Of a stretch of 64,000 nucleotides of DNA, positions 1 to 11,207 are shown piece after piece. Position 1 is the first letter of the stretch; every line of letters begins with the position of its first letter. Under the pieces are notes generated by a model. The model did not search any database and was not told the origin of the DNA. It saw only the letters and a list, made by a program, of their open reading frames with translations. The DNA comes from Podospora pseudoanserina (taxonomy: Eukaryota > Ascomycota > Sordariomycetes > Sordariales > Podosporaceae). The position numbers and the translations under genes are program-made. Location of the stretch: positions 372,001-436,000 of the forward strand of contig NW_026946672.1 of assembly GCF_035222485.1 (NCBI RefSeq), written 5' to 3'.

Positions 1-746
1 TTATACTGTCCCCAAGCCTGAACGTCGTACGTAATGTTGAAGTCCGCGGCAAGTACCGGGTTCGGGGGAACAAAATGGATTGCCTGTTGTCGTCAGTACA
101 TGGCACTCATCTTGTGACGGAAGGTGAAGAGGCTAGGTGCCTTCTTGAAGTAAGGGAGCAATTCTTTCCAGCTCCAATTCGAGCCATTGTTTCCCAACTG
201 ATCCCAGATGCCATAGTCCTTTACAGTGCCACGCATCACAGCCATACCGTTGACAGCTGAGCTGCCGCCCACGCCAAAGCCCATGCCCAGCGGTATGGTT
301 CTGTTGTTTAGACCTATTTGTGGAACAGACGTGAGATTGTACAAATGCGCAGTTTGACGGTCGCCATTGGGGTCGGATGGATTCCCTTCCAATGCAAGTC
401 AATACTCCCGAACAAGTAAATGAAAATGAAGTTGGCAACCTACAGAACCTTCCATGTTCGATCACCAGGACAGAGTCTGTTTACAATGAATTAGCATTTT
501 GACACACATAAAGCAAAGTATCCGACGCGTACATTCTCGCAGCTCAGTCAGACGATCTGCAATTGTAAGACCAGCGGTTCCAGCCCCGACTACTATGTAG
601 TCGTATGAATCTCTTAGTTCTTCGGGAGTTTGAACATGCCTCGCCCTGAGCACCGAGTCTGGGACCGCCACTGCAACAGGCAGGATCCTCGTTATCAGGG
701 AAAGGGCAGCCACGACAAGAGAGATGTTGAATTTACGTGCCATCAT
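1..746 (-). CDS. GMC-family FAD oxidoreductase, N-terminal part (runs off left edge)
   Basis: A secreted flavoprotein of the glucose-methanol-choline oxidoreductase family. It should oxidise an alcohol or sugar-type substrate with FAD; the substrate cannot be told. The start at 746 opens a signal peptide with a hydrophobic stretch ending near AVAVPDS. The FAD-binding Rossmann motif GAGTAG follows at about residues 57-62, and the GMC signature FGVGGSSAVNG lies near 290-260. Three introns restore one frame: 477-532, 386-443 and 84-140, each 56-58 nt. The last has a GC donor (AAG/GCACCT), which is needed to join LPYFKK to the typical F-x-PP segment. Only about 190 of an expected ~600 residues are inside the window. 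The catalytic C-terminal His/Asn region is missing because the window ends. Confidence 0.85.
84..140 (-). other. candidate GC-AG intron in the GMC oxidoreductase
   Basis: The donor reads AAG/GCACCT and the acceptor AACAG/GCA. At 57 nt it matches the sizes of neighbouring introns. No GT donor nearby gives the frame that continues into FVPPNPVLAADF, so a GC donor is the simplest reading. Splicing is inferred, not seen. Confidence 0.5.
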
Positions 747-1218
747 CACTGACCGTACGAAAGCAACATGGCTGAAGACACGATTTAGACAGAACAACGC
801 AAAGGACTTGGGCGGGGTCATGATTTGAACTTGACTTACCTGACCTTGTTTCATTGCCAAGAGACGGCTGCGTCGGTGCAAGAGACGTAATGATTGTAGG
901 TGACACAAGATGCGAGTAAGACGCCCAAATTACCATTCCTCCAATTAGTTGCTAGTATTGCTGTGTCTAATGCATCCATTGTCTCGTTGGCTGCATGTGG
1001 ACCGTGAAGGATTCAAGCTCTACTGGCGTACATCATCACAATACTCCTGAACAACTACCACTATTGGTAGAGTCACTAATGCAACGAAGTGAAACGACAG
1101 GCAAGAGCGAACTCAGTTTCATGATATTAACACTAGGTATCACCACCGACTCCACAAAACTCCTTACTATCGTACAACTTGGTTGGCAAACTCTTGCAGA
1201 CAAGGAAAACGGGGGAAT
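747..1218. other. intergenic, GMC promoter side and catalase 3' side
   Basis: I see no coding signal here. It lies between the start of the leftward GMC gene and the stop of the leftward catalase, so it should hold the GMC promoter and the catalase 3' end. Confidence 0.5.
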
Positions 1219-3544
1219 CTAGTAGGCCACCTGGCTGTGGAGGCCATCCAGCTCTCTGGCCCAGCACCTGTGCTGGGCAATGTTGTGGAAGAACTTCTCC
1301 ATAAAACCAGCACCGCCCTTGACGATGTCCACCGCCTCACTCAAGCTTCCTGGCTTGGTCTCACGCATAGTCACGACACCATAGCTGTCCTGGACCTCGG
1401 CACTCTCCGAGACACTAACAGCTGGCAGGCCGATGGCCTTGTTGACGAAGTCGACAGCTTCGCCTGTGGCTCCAATAGCCTTGAGATGACCAAAGGCCTC
1501 CCTAATCCAATGCAGAGCTCTGCCGTTCTTGGACAGAGCGCGAATGGAATCAACACCGCCGGGAATGAAGATGGCGTCCACCATGGTGGAGCGGAAGCCT
1601 TCCAAGTGATGATGAGGTGTGGTGCTACCAGCTCCACCGGCGGCAACAATCTTGCTTCTCTTGGTTCCGATAACCAATGGGATGGCCAAGCCAGCCGAGA
1701 TAGCAGCGTACGCAGCTGAGTAGGCGACCTGATCGTACCCATCGGCAACCAAGATGGCGATTCTCCGGGACGCAATGGTAGGCTTTGATCCGGGGAACTC
1801 TGTTTGGCTCAAGCCTGGTGCCTTGCGGCCGTGGTTGGGACGGCTGGCCTCCTTGGGGGGCTCACCACCAACCATTTCGGCGACTGTCTGGGCGAGACCC
1901 AAGTCGATATCGGCCAATCGCGTCACCATGCGCTCGTACACGACAGGATCCTCACAGTGGTCAAGTTCGAATCCCAGGGCGTTGATGATGTGGTTCTTCT
2001 CAACCGCCGACATACTGTTCCAGAACAGTTGCGCCTGAGCAAAATGCTCCTTGAACTTGGCACTGCGGGCGCGGGCCTTGATGCCGGCAACCTTCTCAGC
2101 GTATTCAACATACCCGCCTTCCTCGTGAGTAGCAGGCTTGACCTTCTCAAACCGGTTGGGCCAGTAGTTGACGGTGCCTTTGGTGATGGTGTGGCGCATA
2201 GCACCATCGCGGTTGAAGTTCATGACGGGGCATACTGGGCGGTTGATGGGAAGCTCCTGCCAGTTGATACCCAGACGGCTCAATTGTGTATCGAAATAGC
2301 TGAAGTTACGGCCTTGGAGAAGAGGGTCATCGGAGAAGCCAATACCGGGGACGATGTGGCTTGTGCAGAATGCAACCTGCTCAGTCTGTGGGAAGAACTC
2401 GTCTGGGTTGCGGTTGAGCTCGAACTCGCCAATGTAACGCACGGGTACCAGATCCTCGGGCCAGATCTTGGTAGCATCCAAGATGTCGAAGTCGAACTTG
2501 TGCTCATCAGCTTCAGGGATCACCTGAATACCGAACTTCCACTTGGGGAAGACACCGTTCTCGATGGCCTCCCACAGGTCCTTGCGGTGGAAGTCTGGAT
2601 CCTGGCCGGCAAGCTTGAGGGCCTCGTCCCAAATAAGAGAGTGCACGCCGAGTTCAGGGGTGAAGATGAACTTGACAAAGTGACGCTCTCCCTTGGCGTT
2701 GATGAGCGTGAAAGTGTTGACGCCAAATCCTTGCATCATGCGGTACGAACGAGGAATACCTCTGTCGCTCATCTAACGGGCCCGGCATGTTAGCTCTCCA
2801 GTCACGTCAACAGAGCCATCAGGTCACAACTTACCGCCCACATGAACATGTGCGTCGCCTCGGTGTGGTTGTACTGGAAATCCCAGAAGTTGTTATGGGC
2901 TGTCTGGGCCTGGGGAACCTCGTTGTGTGGCTCGGGTTTGCCAGCATGGATGACATCGGGAAACTTGATGGCGTCCTGAATGAAGAACACGGGAATATTG
3001 TTGGCGACAATATCCCAGTTTCCTTCCTGTGTGTAGAACTTGATCGCAAAACCTCGCACATCGCGAACGGTATCAGCGCTGCCACGGCTACCGAGCACTG
3101 TCGAAAACCGGATAAAAATGGGCGTCTCGCGCGATGTGTCGGTAAGGATTGGAGCAAAAGTGACATCCTCGGCACTCTCGAAGAGCTTGAACTTGCCGAA
3201 GGCACCGCTGCCACGGGCATGGACGACGCGCTCTGGGATTCTTTCGTGGTCGAACCTGTGGATCTTTCCAGGTGTCAGTTGTGAGTTGGCAAGAAGTGAG
3301 CCATAAAAAAACATACTCTCTCGCGAGCAAAGGGGTCTTCCAACAGCATGGGACCAGTCTTGTCGTTGTTGACGATCTTGAGCCAGTCATCGGCAGAGGT
3401 CTGCTTGACACCATAGTCTGTTGTGAGGCGGGCCTTGTCTGACATCTCCTTGGTCTCCTTCTGAAGGTCGGCGACCTTGTCACCCCCTCGGGGCCCAAGA
3501 ACGGCGTGCTGTACTTTCTCCATGGAGGGCAAATAACTGGCCAT
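1219..3544 (-). CDS. cat-1: large-subunit (clade 2) monofunctional catalase, CAT-1-like
   Basis: A haem catalase that dismutates hydrogen peroxide to water and oxygen. There are three exons (3544-3317, 3263-2835, 2772-1219) with introns of 53 and 62 nt, giving 736 residues, the same length I recall for Neurospora CAT-1. The catalytic His sits in RVVHARG, the distal Asn in NNIPVFF, and the proximal haem Tyr in FSYFDTQ. The C-terminal ~170 residues, from [13 protein letters not shown] onwards, form the DJ-1/PfpI-like domain of large-subunit catalases. There is no signal peptide ([12 protein letters not shown]), so an intracellular, conidial CAT-1-type enzyme fits better than secreted CAT-3. An in-frame Met at 3523 is an alternative start. 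A perfect CRE site lies about 200 bp upstream, which suits stress-MAPK/ATF control. Confidence 0.93.
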
Positions 3545-4196
3545 ACAACGTGTTGCTCGAGCTGGAGGTGTGTGCAATTGGTGGGCGAGGGTACTGAGAG
3601 TTGGTGCTGGGTAGCGCTGATAGGATTCGGGATGGAAGAGAGAATCAGTATACTACAAGAATTCCATTGATAGAAACAATGGCATCTGGGGAAGCTGCTA
3701 TAAAGGTGCGGTTTGGGGCAGCCGGCACTTCAATGTCCATGACGTCAAAGAAGACGGAGGACCAGTCGTGTCAGCGGGGTATTCACCCCGGTGGGGGATT
3801 GCAATGGCCATGATTGGATGCATGCTCTGGCATTCCCATCTGAAAACATCTCGATGAGCCCCCCAGTCACGATCGTCCCGACTTTAATGCTCATCCAGAG
3901 CTTGTTGCACTTGCTGCAAATGGTCAAATGTGGATGCAAAAGCCGCGACTTCAGAGTCTCTGATGTCATGCAGCCCAAATAGCTCCGTCTGGCCCTGATT
4001 GGCCAACCAAGCACAAGCCTGATGCCCTGGAACCCCCGCCCCCACCTTCCAAGAAGCCAAGAACACACCCGAAAGGGAATTTCATTTTCAGGTCCAGGCA
4101 ACATCCATTAGAGATTAACCGTTTGTTCATTACTACATGCCTGGACATAAACTTCTAAAATAACGCCCTTGAAGTATATAGCCCCCCTCAACTCAC
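3545..4196. other. catalase upstream region
   Basis: It holds the CRE site and two CCAAT boxes read on the minus strand (ATTGG at 3813-3817 and 3998-4002). These are candidate sites for the CCAAT-binding complex. No coding signal was seen. Confidence 0.45.
3740..3747. promoter_or_regulatory. CRE site TGACGTCA upstream of the catalase
   Basis: This is a perfect 8-bp palindromic ATF/CREB site about 196 bp before the catalase start. In filamentous fungi and fission yeast, catalase genes of this class are known targets of the Hog1-type MAPK and an ATF-1/Atf1 bZIP factor. Binding here is inferred. Confidence 0.65.
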
Positions 4197-4436
4197 TTAG
4201 CAACGTCTTCCATACCCTCCATAACCACCATGATGTCGCCCGCCTATCCTCGGCCCTGAACCCATCATGACAGGCCCATGTCTTCTTCGACCGCCCCCCA
4301 TCATTCCGCCAAACCCTCCTCCGCCGCCATAACCATGTCCTCCCCCGCAGCCGTTTTGGACTACCACTGGCCTGGGTCCTGCGCCATAGGCACCCCCGTA
4401 GCGACGGGATGATTTAGATCCGAAACCGAAGCACAT
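4197..4436 (-). CDS. small glycine/arginine-rich protein starting MCFGFGSK
   Basis: An uninterrupted 79-codon frame. The product begins MCFGFGSKSSRRY and then runs through a Gly-rich core (GGGGGFGGMMGGG) with His, Tyr and Arg, ending GGYGRRC. About 40 percent of residues are glycine. No domain or signal peptide is seen; the Cys at position 2 and the basic stretch behind it suggest a small cytosolic or membrane-associated peptide. Short proteins with an MCFG start recur in ascomycete genomes as far as I remember, but I know no function. A TATAAAG box (4657-4662) lies about 220 bp upstream and would leave a long leader. Composition bias alone could make a chance frame, so confidence is moderate. 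Confidence 0.5.
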   Translation of the reverse strand: MCFGFGSKSSRRYGGAYGAGPRPVVVQNGCGGGHGYGGGGGFGGMMGGGRRRHGPVMMGSGPRIGGRHHGGYGGYGRRC

Positions 4437-4954
4437 GGTGTTTTGACTTGTGAATGTTGCAGCTTAAGGTAAGTATGCTGACAGTTGGTGGTCTGATGTT
4501 GACTTGTGGCAGTAGACGTTGATGTGTGTTTTGAATTCTGGTCCTTGATCTTTTGGATGGAAATCGTGTGCGTGGCAACTTGGTTGAGGTTGAATGTTCT
4601 ATGATGAGCCCGTTGATGTGTTTGATGAGAACCTTCAACTGTTCATGTCTTGACAGACTTTATATCCCCAAGTCTTCAGCGTTTGTCTGGCTGGCGTCGT
4701 CATCGCTTCAACCATATCTCAAGAGTGAGATGGTGAGGACGCAAGCCAAGCTAAACTGTTATCACTCTCAACTGGGCATGATGTCACTCCAGCCTTTGAG
4801 CCTCTGTGAGATAGCGAATGCCAGCTTCGAAATGTGGGGTTCAGGTTGAAACAAGCTTCACGCTCGTCCCGGTAGGGACTTGGGACGCGACGACAAAGCC
4901 GACAAACCAAGGAGAACCAATCGCCACCCTTGCCGAATTCCGGTCTATTCGTGT
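4437..4954. other. intergenic stretch
   Basis: Apart from the TATA-like box I see no gene or repeat. It should hold the promoter of the glycine-rich gene and the 3' end of the TIM-barrel gene. Confidence 0.45.
4657..4662 (-). promoter_or_regulatory. TATA-like box upstream of the glycine-rich gene
   Basis: TATAAA is read on the minus strand about 220 bp before the start at 4436. The position is plausible for a long 5' leader, but nothing else supports it. Confidence 0.3.
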
Positions 4955-6051
4955 CTATTTCGTTTTATCACCGGATGCAAGTGCCGTTGCCAACAGCTGG
5001 TCGGTAACCAACTTAGCCTTGTGCGCGAAGCCCATCAAGTCATCACCATACTTTTCTTCAAACTTGCCATCAAACACCTCTACACTGACCCAGCCCCTAA
5101 AACCTGTTCTGAGCACTGCTTCAGCGAACTCCACGATTGGGAGGTATCCCCCGTCATATCTTTGGTTCTCAGTCAGCTCCAGTACACGCCAAGTGTTGAG
5201 TCGTGGAACGGAACTTACGGCAGGGGTCTCCAGTCGTGGCTCCATCTCCCTCTAGGTCTCAGGCCTTGTTCTACCACATCTGCCAGCGGCTCATCCATCT
5301 TGTATGCGTCACTTATCTGCAGGAAATAGATCTTATCCGACGGGACCGTGCGCGACAGCTCTTCAAGACTGTCCTTATACCGCACGGTGAGGTCTGCAGC
5401 CGAGACCCCTTCAATGAGACGTGACGCTGTAGTTGGATCTCCCCATTCCCCACCAGCTGTCTGGAATGTATCTAGACACAGTCCAATGTTGGGCCGATCA
5501 ACCATCTTGACAATTTCCCAAACCTCCTTCCATGTGGGAGCCCGTGTTGCCCAGCACCAATTCTCATAAGCAAGTTTGAAGCCGTGTGGTGCAAGCATAT
5601 CGGCCAGCTCCCGGAGGTCCGCTGCCAGATCCGAAAAGGAGGATGAGATGCCCGCCGAGTCGGACGAACCAACTTGGAGCATGTCAATGCCTGTGGCATC
5701 CATGATTCTGATCCAGCCTTTCGCGCGAGCAAACGCGTCCTGACGCTCACGGCTTCCAGCAGGCCAGCCTTCAAAGTTTGCAAAGGGTTGGAGGACCATG
5801 ATGACAAGTTCGTGGCGGCTGCAGAGATCCTTTACTGCCTTTGCTGCCTCACAGAGGGTATCGTAATCGTCCTCGGCGACATCGCGGCCAAAGTGCAGCG
5901 TAGCGTATGAGAGCAAGTCTGGGAAGGAGAGTTCTATGCCTTGAAAGCCGGCTGCGCGGATGGCTTCGATCTTTTGGTGCAGTGTGTGTTTTGGCAAGCC
6001 GATGGAGCATGATGCGAAGGCGAGGGGAACCTGTGTTGTCGACATCGTCAT
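4955..6051 (-). CDS. xylose-isomerase-like TIM barrel, 3-dehydroshikimate dehydratase-like
   Basis: Predicted sugar-phosphate isomerase/epimerase-fold enzyme of the AP-endonuclease-2 superfamily. Its layout recalls fungal 3-dehydroshikimate dehydratase (QA-4 of the quinate pathway), which makes protocatechuate. Matching landmarks, in order, are FQGIELSF, VLQPFANFEGW, LAYENWCWATRAPTW, PNIGLCLDTF, the RWSHDWRPLP segment, GGYLP and GFRGWVSVEVFDG. Asp, Glu and His residues in these blocks are the usual metal ligands. Two exons (6051-5219, 5159-4955) joined by a 59-nt intron with a CTGAC branch site give 345 residues. A second Met two codons in (6045) is an alternative start. No other quinate-cluster gene is nearby, so the substrate remains open. 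Confidence 0.8.
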
Positions 6052-6393
6052 CCGTTTGGATACTTGGGCGGGATTTCGATATTGGGCGAACAGAGGTGGT
6101 AAAGTGAGGCCACAAAATCACCTTTTAGGAGACTTTCGAGAAAGTCGTGACTTCGATGATGTCAGCGTTACTCGACACCACCCCACACCATCACCCTTCA
6201 ACCAATCCCGACAAGGGATCAACAAATGCAAAGAAGAGGTCGAGCCATCATCGAAAAAGATATATCATGAGCATCATCACACAAAATGCCGACTCTAAAG
6301 AAACTTGGTTCATCTCTCGCCATCCCATGACAATGCCGAGCAACTCTCCACCTCACCGACACGGGCAAAGACAGATATTTTGTAAGCATCACC
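6052..6393. other. intergenic between the TIM-barrel gene and the 6PGDH pseudogene
   Basis: This 342-bp stretch separates two genes transcribed away from each other. No conserved site was recognised. Confidence 0.4.
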
Positions 6394-7958
6394 ATGGATG
6401 TCAACAAAATTGGCATGATAGACACAGGCTCCATGAGGGGCATGATGTCTCTCCTCCCAGCCGACCACAACATCCACGCGCACTTTTGCGACCCCGACCG
6501 CCCCAACGTCAAGAAGCTTCTCTCTCAAGCAGCCGACACAAACCACTCAGACAAAATAACCCATCATGAAGTCCACAAGTCTCTCTGTTCGGCTTTCCCT
6601 TCCGACTCCCCCAAGGTCTTCATATTTTCCATTCCCCACGTGTGGAGCCAGATGCCAGCATTTCTGACTTATCCCCGTTCCTCAAGAAGGGCGATATCAT
6701 CATGGATGCCTCAAATGAGCACTACCGCGCCACCGAGCGCAGACAGGAGGAGCTCAAGAGGATCGGGGTGCATTACATTGGTATGGGTGTGTCTGGAGGG
6801 TACCAGTCCGCAAGGCAGGGCCCAAGTATATCTCCGGGATGAGCTGATCAGGCGCTGGACGCTGTGGTGCCATTCCTGGAGAAAATAGCGACAAAGGATG
6901 GGAAGAGAAGACCATGTGTGAAGAAGCTGGGGCCGGGCGGGACTGGGCACTACGTCAAAATGGTTCACAATGGAATCGAGCACGGGATGATGACGGCGTT
7001 TTCTGAGGCTTGGAAGTCATGATCACGGGGCTCGCTCGGCATGAGTTACGATGAGGTGGGCGACGTCTTTCGAAAATGAAACGATAATGGTCCCTTGAGA
7101 GGGAACTTTCTGGTTGACATTGGCGCTCAAGTGTGTAAGATGAAAGGAAAGTGTGGTGAGCATGTACTGGGGGATTTCAATGACAAGGTCGTACAGGACG
7201 TCGACAATTCCGAGGGGACTGGGACGTGGGCTGCTGAGGAAGGAATTCGATTGCATGTGGTGCACCCGACGATAGCTCTGTCTCGCATCTTTCGTGCGGC
7301 ATTGACTGATGCAGCCAAGAGAGAAAGGATCAAAAAGGCACTGGGCGGAGATGTTCAGCCAGGCAAAATCAACGGCATTGTGGGTAGGAAGAAGTTCGTG
7401 CAGGAGGACGTCCAGCAGGCGGTGTATGCCTCGTTATTGATGTCTTTCATTCAGGGGCTACACATGCTGTCAAGGGCGAGTCAGGAAAATGGATGGAACA
7501 TCAACTTCCTAGATGTTCTGCAGGTCTGGAGGGCTGGGTGCATCATTCAGAGCGATGGTATTGTTGATTTCCTTGAAGGCGTCTACAAGACCGGCAAGTT
7601 GGACCATGATAACCTAGTTGCTTCCACGAGTGTGACCGAAGAGCTTCAACGAGATTATCCGGGACTTGAAGCAGCGGTATGGCGAGCAATTGAGGCAGAC
7701 CTTCACGTGCCGGCGTTGAGCGCCAGCCTAGAATACTTCAAGTACTCAAGCTCCACTAGTCTTCCAAGCCAGTTCGGTAGGTTCAATTTTTGATACGTAT
7801 CTTAACCCATGCTAACTAACAGGCGCCTGACGGAGGAAGCCGAACTGGATTACTTTGGGGCTCACATGTTCAACCTCAGGTTCGAGGGTCCAGGAAAGCC
7901 CGAGACTGGCAGTCATCATTTTGAGTGGAAGAAGGCTAAAGGCAGTCAGGAGACGTAA
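6394..7958 (+). pseudogene. decayed NADP-dependent 6-phosphogluconate dehydrogenase paralogue
   Basis: The DNA matches the fungal 6PGDH paralogue family along its length: the dinucleotide-binding start NKIGMIDTGSM, then [65 protein letters not shown] and the C-terminal YFGAHMFNLR. The reading frame is broken several times. There is a shift near 6642. TGA stops occur near 6841 and 7020 (a local frame slip) and again near 7076, where the family has Trp. Another shift lies near 7830. A well-formed intron (GTAGGT near 7779 to CTAACTAACAG near 7822) is still present. Key residues are drifting, for example G to D in the first Gly-rich motif. It looks like a redundant host copy that lost function fairly recently. 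The intact housekeeping gene is presumably elsewhere. Confidence 0.85.
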
Positions 7959-8376
7959 TTCCATGTTCAGATCGACCTTGCTCAGATTCATTAAGTGCCG
8001 TCAACCAACCTAGTGACTTCGCCGCGCCTTAGCCGCTCCTTGGCTGAGCTGAAGTATTATCAGACCGAAGTTGCGTCTGAACAGACAATGTTTACAATGG
8101 CTGAAGTACGACGAGGACCATCGTTATGTAATGTATTAGAATCTATGTACCTACGGTGCCACCTGATGTGACTGATAGGTATTCCATCATTGTTAGAATA
8201 ACCCGCCGGACAAAGCTAGTGGACTCGATGAAAGAGCCACTTTGCAGCGGTGGAGAGACTTGACCTGCAGCTCCATCTTGTGAACTACTTGAGGGCCCTG
8301 GGGTGGGTTTGGCCGGACCCTCTTTGATGAAACCTCGAATCCTAAACTACATGACACTCAAGTAGGCACTGACGAA
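7959..8376. other. convergent intergenic stretch
   Basis: It lies between the 3' end of the 6PGDH pseudogene and the 3' end of the CorA-like gene. I see nothing beyond likely untranslated sequence. Confidence 0.4.
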
Positions 8377-10235
8377 CTACACCGCACTATGTCCACGGAA
8401 TGCGTTGCGCTTACTCCTTCGTGTGTCTGTCCCGGCAAAAGCAATCCTTTTCAAGTTGAAAACAGGGGCTGGGGGTGATGGAGTCTTGCTATTACTCTCA
8501 GCAGCCAGCTGAGAGTGAGACAAATCCGGACTCGGTGGTGGAATGTCGGCCTTTTCGTCTCTCCTTGCCGAGAGAGTGAAAAAGTCACGGATAAAGCTGT
8601 GGTCCAGTTTCCGAGGCCGCCTGTCCTCAGTCCAGTACCGCTCTTCACTGAGCTCCTTGGACAGATGCTGTCTGAAGAACCGATCTTGCGATACCCACCA
8701 CGTCCGCCAGAGAATAAAGATAATAAAGGTAAGTGGGAGCGCAAGGGCCCAGTAAAGCCAAAATCGTTCTGGCGTTTCGGGCAGCCTATCACCATCGTAT
8801 TCCTCGTCATTCCATTTTTCAAACATGGCCATGCCAAGGAGGCTGGCGATAAAATCACCCGGAAGGAACAGGGCTGTGATAACAGCTAGTGCTTTGAGGG
8901 AAGAGGAATCTCGAGTCGAGGTAACTGCCATGCGAGCTGTCAAGATATTGTCTTCCTGCTGCATCTTGGCATAGATCTGAAACGCTCCGTTAGCACGTTT
9001 GGTCAACCAGTAGAGCAGAGCAGACTCACAATATCGATCTGAGATTTGCATCGAACTTCCAACATGTGTCGTTCAGTTTCCAGGCTCTTGCACAGCTGCT
9101 GTAGACTCTCGAGGTACTGCCTGATCTCATGCCAATGGGCTGACATTGGATCCTCAATGATGCGGGCACGAGCAAGACCTGTTACCGTCCGTCCAGATGC
9201 CGAGATCAAAGCGCCCTGAAGGTCGGGGCTGTCAATGTCATTCTCACTCTCGTACCTCACTTCTTCTAGCTCGTCACCTGCCCGCAAAATAACACCAACT
9301 GCCCTATCCATCCAGGTGATTGTGTCCAGCAGCTTGATAGACTTCTTGAAGGCGTCGTGTGCGTTCTTCATAAGCTCAGTGGGCCGCTTTGGATGACTGT
9401 ACCCGCCGGTTGCACCTGAACTGGTCGAATTCGACCGGCTCTTTGGGCGGGAGTCGATCGTTTCGAACCCAGCCATGCGTTCAACATCTTGCTCCACCTT
9501 GGAGATGTCCTTCTCATTCTCAGCCACGGCGCGCTCAGAGAGCAAAAACTGCATCTGGAGCAAAACAACGGGCGTGACCAATGGGTGGGCCCAATGGGGT
9601 TTGCAGGCCTGCATTCGTTCGCCATACTGCTCCAAGTCATCCACATCATGAATGTGCGGGTCATAGGACTGGCGCAAGAGCATTGTCGCCGTTCGGTCGG
9701 GGATGCTGTATGTGAAAGACATAAAGTCGTAGGCTGGCCGCGGCTCTGTGGAGAAGCAGAGGATGATGCTAAGCTTCTCGTGACGCTGATCCCAAAAAGT
9801 GGACTCGGTCGTGGTCCGGCGGAGATATTGGATTGTCGACGGGTGTAGTTTGAGGGCTTCGTAGTCAGCACGTGTGAGGTTCAGACCGTCGAGCGCGCCC
9901 TTTTCATCGGAGCTATAGTTCAGGCTGCGCCGCGCTATCACCTGCCTCACACGGCCTCGAAGTGCTGGATGTACGTGGTCGCCCTGGAGCACAAACTCGC
10001 CATCTCGGTCCACAGCATGGTTTTGTCGCAGAGCAAGCTCAAACATTCCACGCCCCTCCCAGTCCTCGGACAAGGCACACCGGCTCACCTCGCCGGCAGA
10101 AGACCCCGCCGAGGTTGGTTGGAACTGCTGGATGCGTGGTCTGGTGAAGGCAGCATACTCGTGGTAGGTAAGCTTTGGCGCGCCTTCGTGCACCAGGATG
10201 TCGCTTTCAAGGGCGTCGGTATCGTAATAAAACAT
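8377..10235 (-). CDS. CorA-like Mg2+ transporter-family membrane protein
   Basis: 601 residues from two exons (10235-9030, 8976-8377) across a 53-nt GTGAGT/GCTAAC/CAG intron. The N-terminal ~450 residues are soluble and helical, with a coiled region around QMQFLLSERAVAENEKDISKVEQ and a low-complexity SRPKSRSNSTSSG linker. The end has two transmembrane segments, one at SLKALAVITALFLPGDFIASLLGM and one at FWLYWALALPLTFIIFILW (only parts quoted), followed by a basic cytosolic tail. This is the CorA arrangement. The canonical GMN ion-selectivity motif after TM1 reads GMA (LLGMAMF), so true Mg2+ transport is doubtful. Such divergent CorA-like proteins are common in filamentous ascomycetes. The start at 10235 is the first Met in frame; a longer N-terminus through another intron cannot be excluded. 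Confidence 0.75.
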
Positions 10236-11207
10236 GGCTGTGTGCCGTCGCTTCCGTGTGCCGAGAGAGTTGCCCAGAACTTGGGAGCGTCAGCCAACGC
10301 GTCGCCGGCGGTGTTTTCAAGCATGTTCAAATCTTTGTGGCGGTGAGATGCCCAGACTTCCACGTGGACATCCATGACAACCCACCCTTGGAAAAGGAGG
10401 GGTCGGGACGGTGATGATCAAATCCACACTTCCAAGGCCGTGGCAGAAAACAAATGGCTGGATCAAAAAGACCTTTTTCCATAGCCAATCGTTGGCAAGG
10501 CGTCGTTGACGAATACCCCACAGAATCCCCACAAGGATCCGCATCAACCCGTGTCGCTACATCATTTAGGGATGATAGTCCATAATTGCTGTTTTCAGCC
10601 TGAAAAACTGTCTTCACAACATTCACAAACTCACGAGAATTCATAATTAAGGTGTTGAGGCAAGCTTGACAAGCTTTTAGCAACAAGGATCGCTTTCTTG
10701 GCGGAGGATGATACATGGAAGCTTCGATGTTGTTCATCTCTCCCCAAAGGAAACCCGGAAGCTTGGAAGCTGAGATCTTCACCCATCAACGAGAATAATG
10801 TTTTTCCTCAGGGTTCAAGCCACAACAGTGTCCAATTTCCAATTTCCTTTTTGGAGTCTTCGATGGGCTGGATGGCCTCACACTGTGGCTTTGTGTGTTG
10901 CTCAAAAGTCAAGGCATACCAAACGGAGACGGGTGTAATCTAGTAGGCTTTTAATCCGTCCCCGATGCTTTTCACCACGCTTTCCCATAGAGCAGAGCGA
11001 GTACGAACAGTCCAATAGCTATTTGACCTGTCTTGTAAATAAGTGAACTGCCCCGAAGTATTCGTTTGCACTTTACCAACTGATATACATATAGATAGGT
11101 AATCTAATCGACCACGTCTTGACTCCTCGCAGTGAAACCTTGACCCCATCATCTCACTCTGTCCTTATTCCTTTAGGTACTTTATACCAAAGCGTTCAAA
11201 CTCAATC
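10236..11207. other. intergenic, about 1 kb
   Basis: Several short open frames occur, but none has a recognisable motif or consistent codon use. It likely holds the CorA-like gene promoter and leader. Confidence 0.4.

Noticed and set aside
132-150. possible GT donor (GTCACA near 106) for the third GMC intron
   Set aside because: It would leave an intron of about 35 nt and the wrong frame; the GC donor fits size and frame.
1804-2793. 329-residue open frame on the plus strand
   Set aside because: Antisense shadow of the catalase third exon; no motif of its own.
10327-10782. 151-residue minus-strand frame upstream of the CorA-like gene
   Set aside because: No recognisable domain and not in frame with the CorA-like start; more likely leader or promoter.
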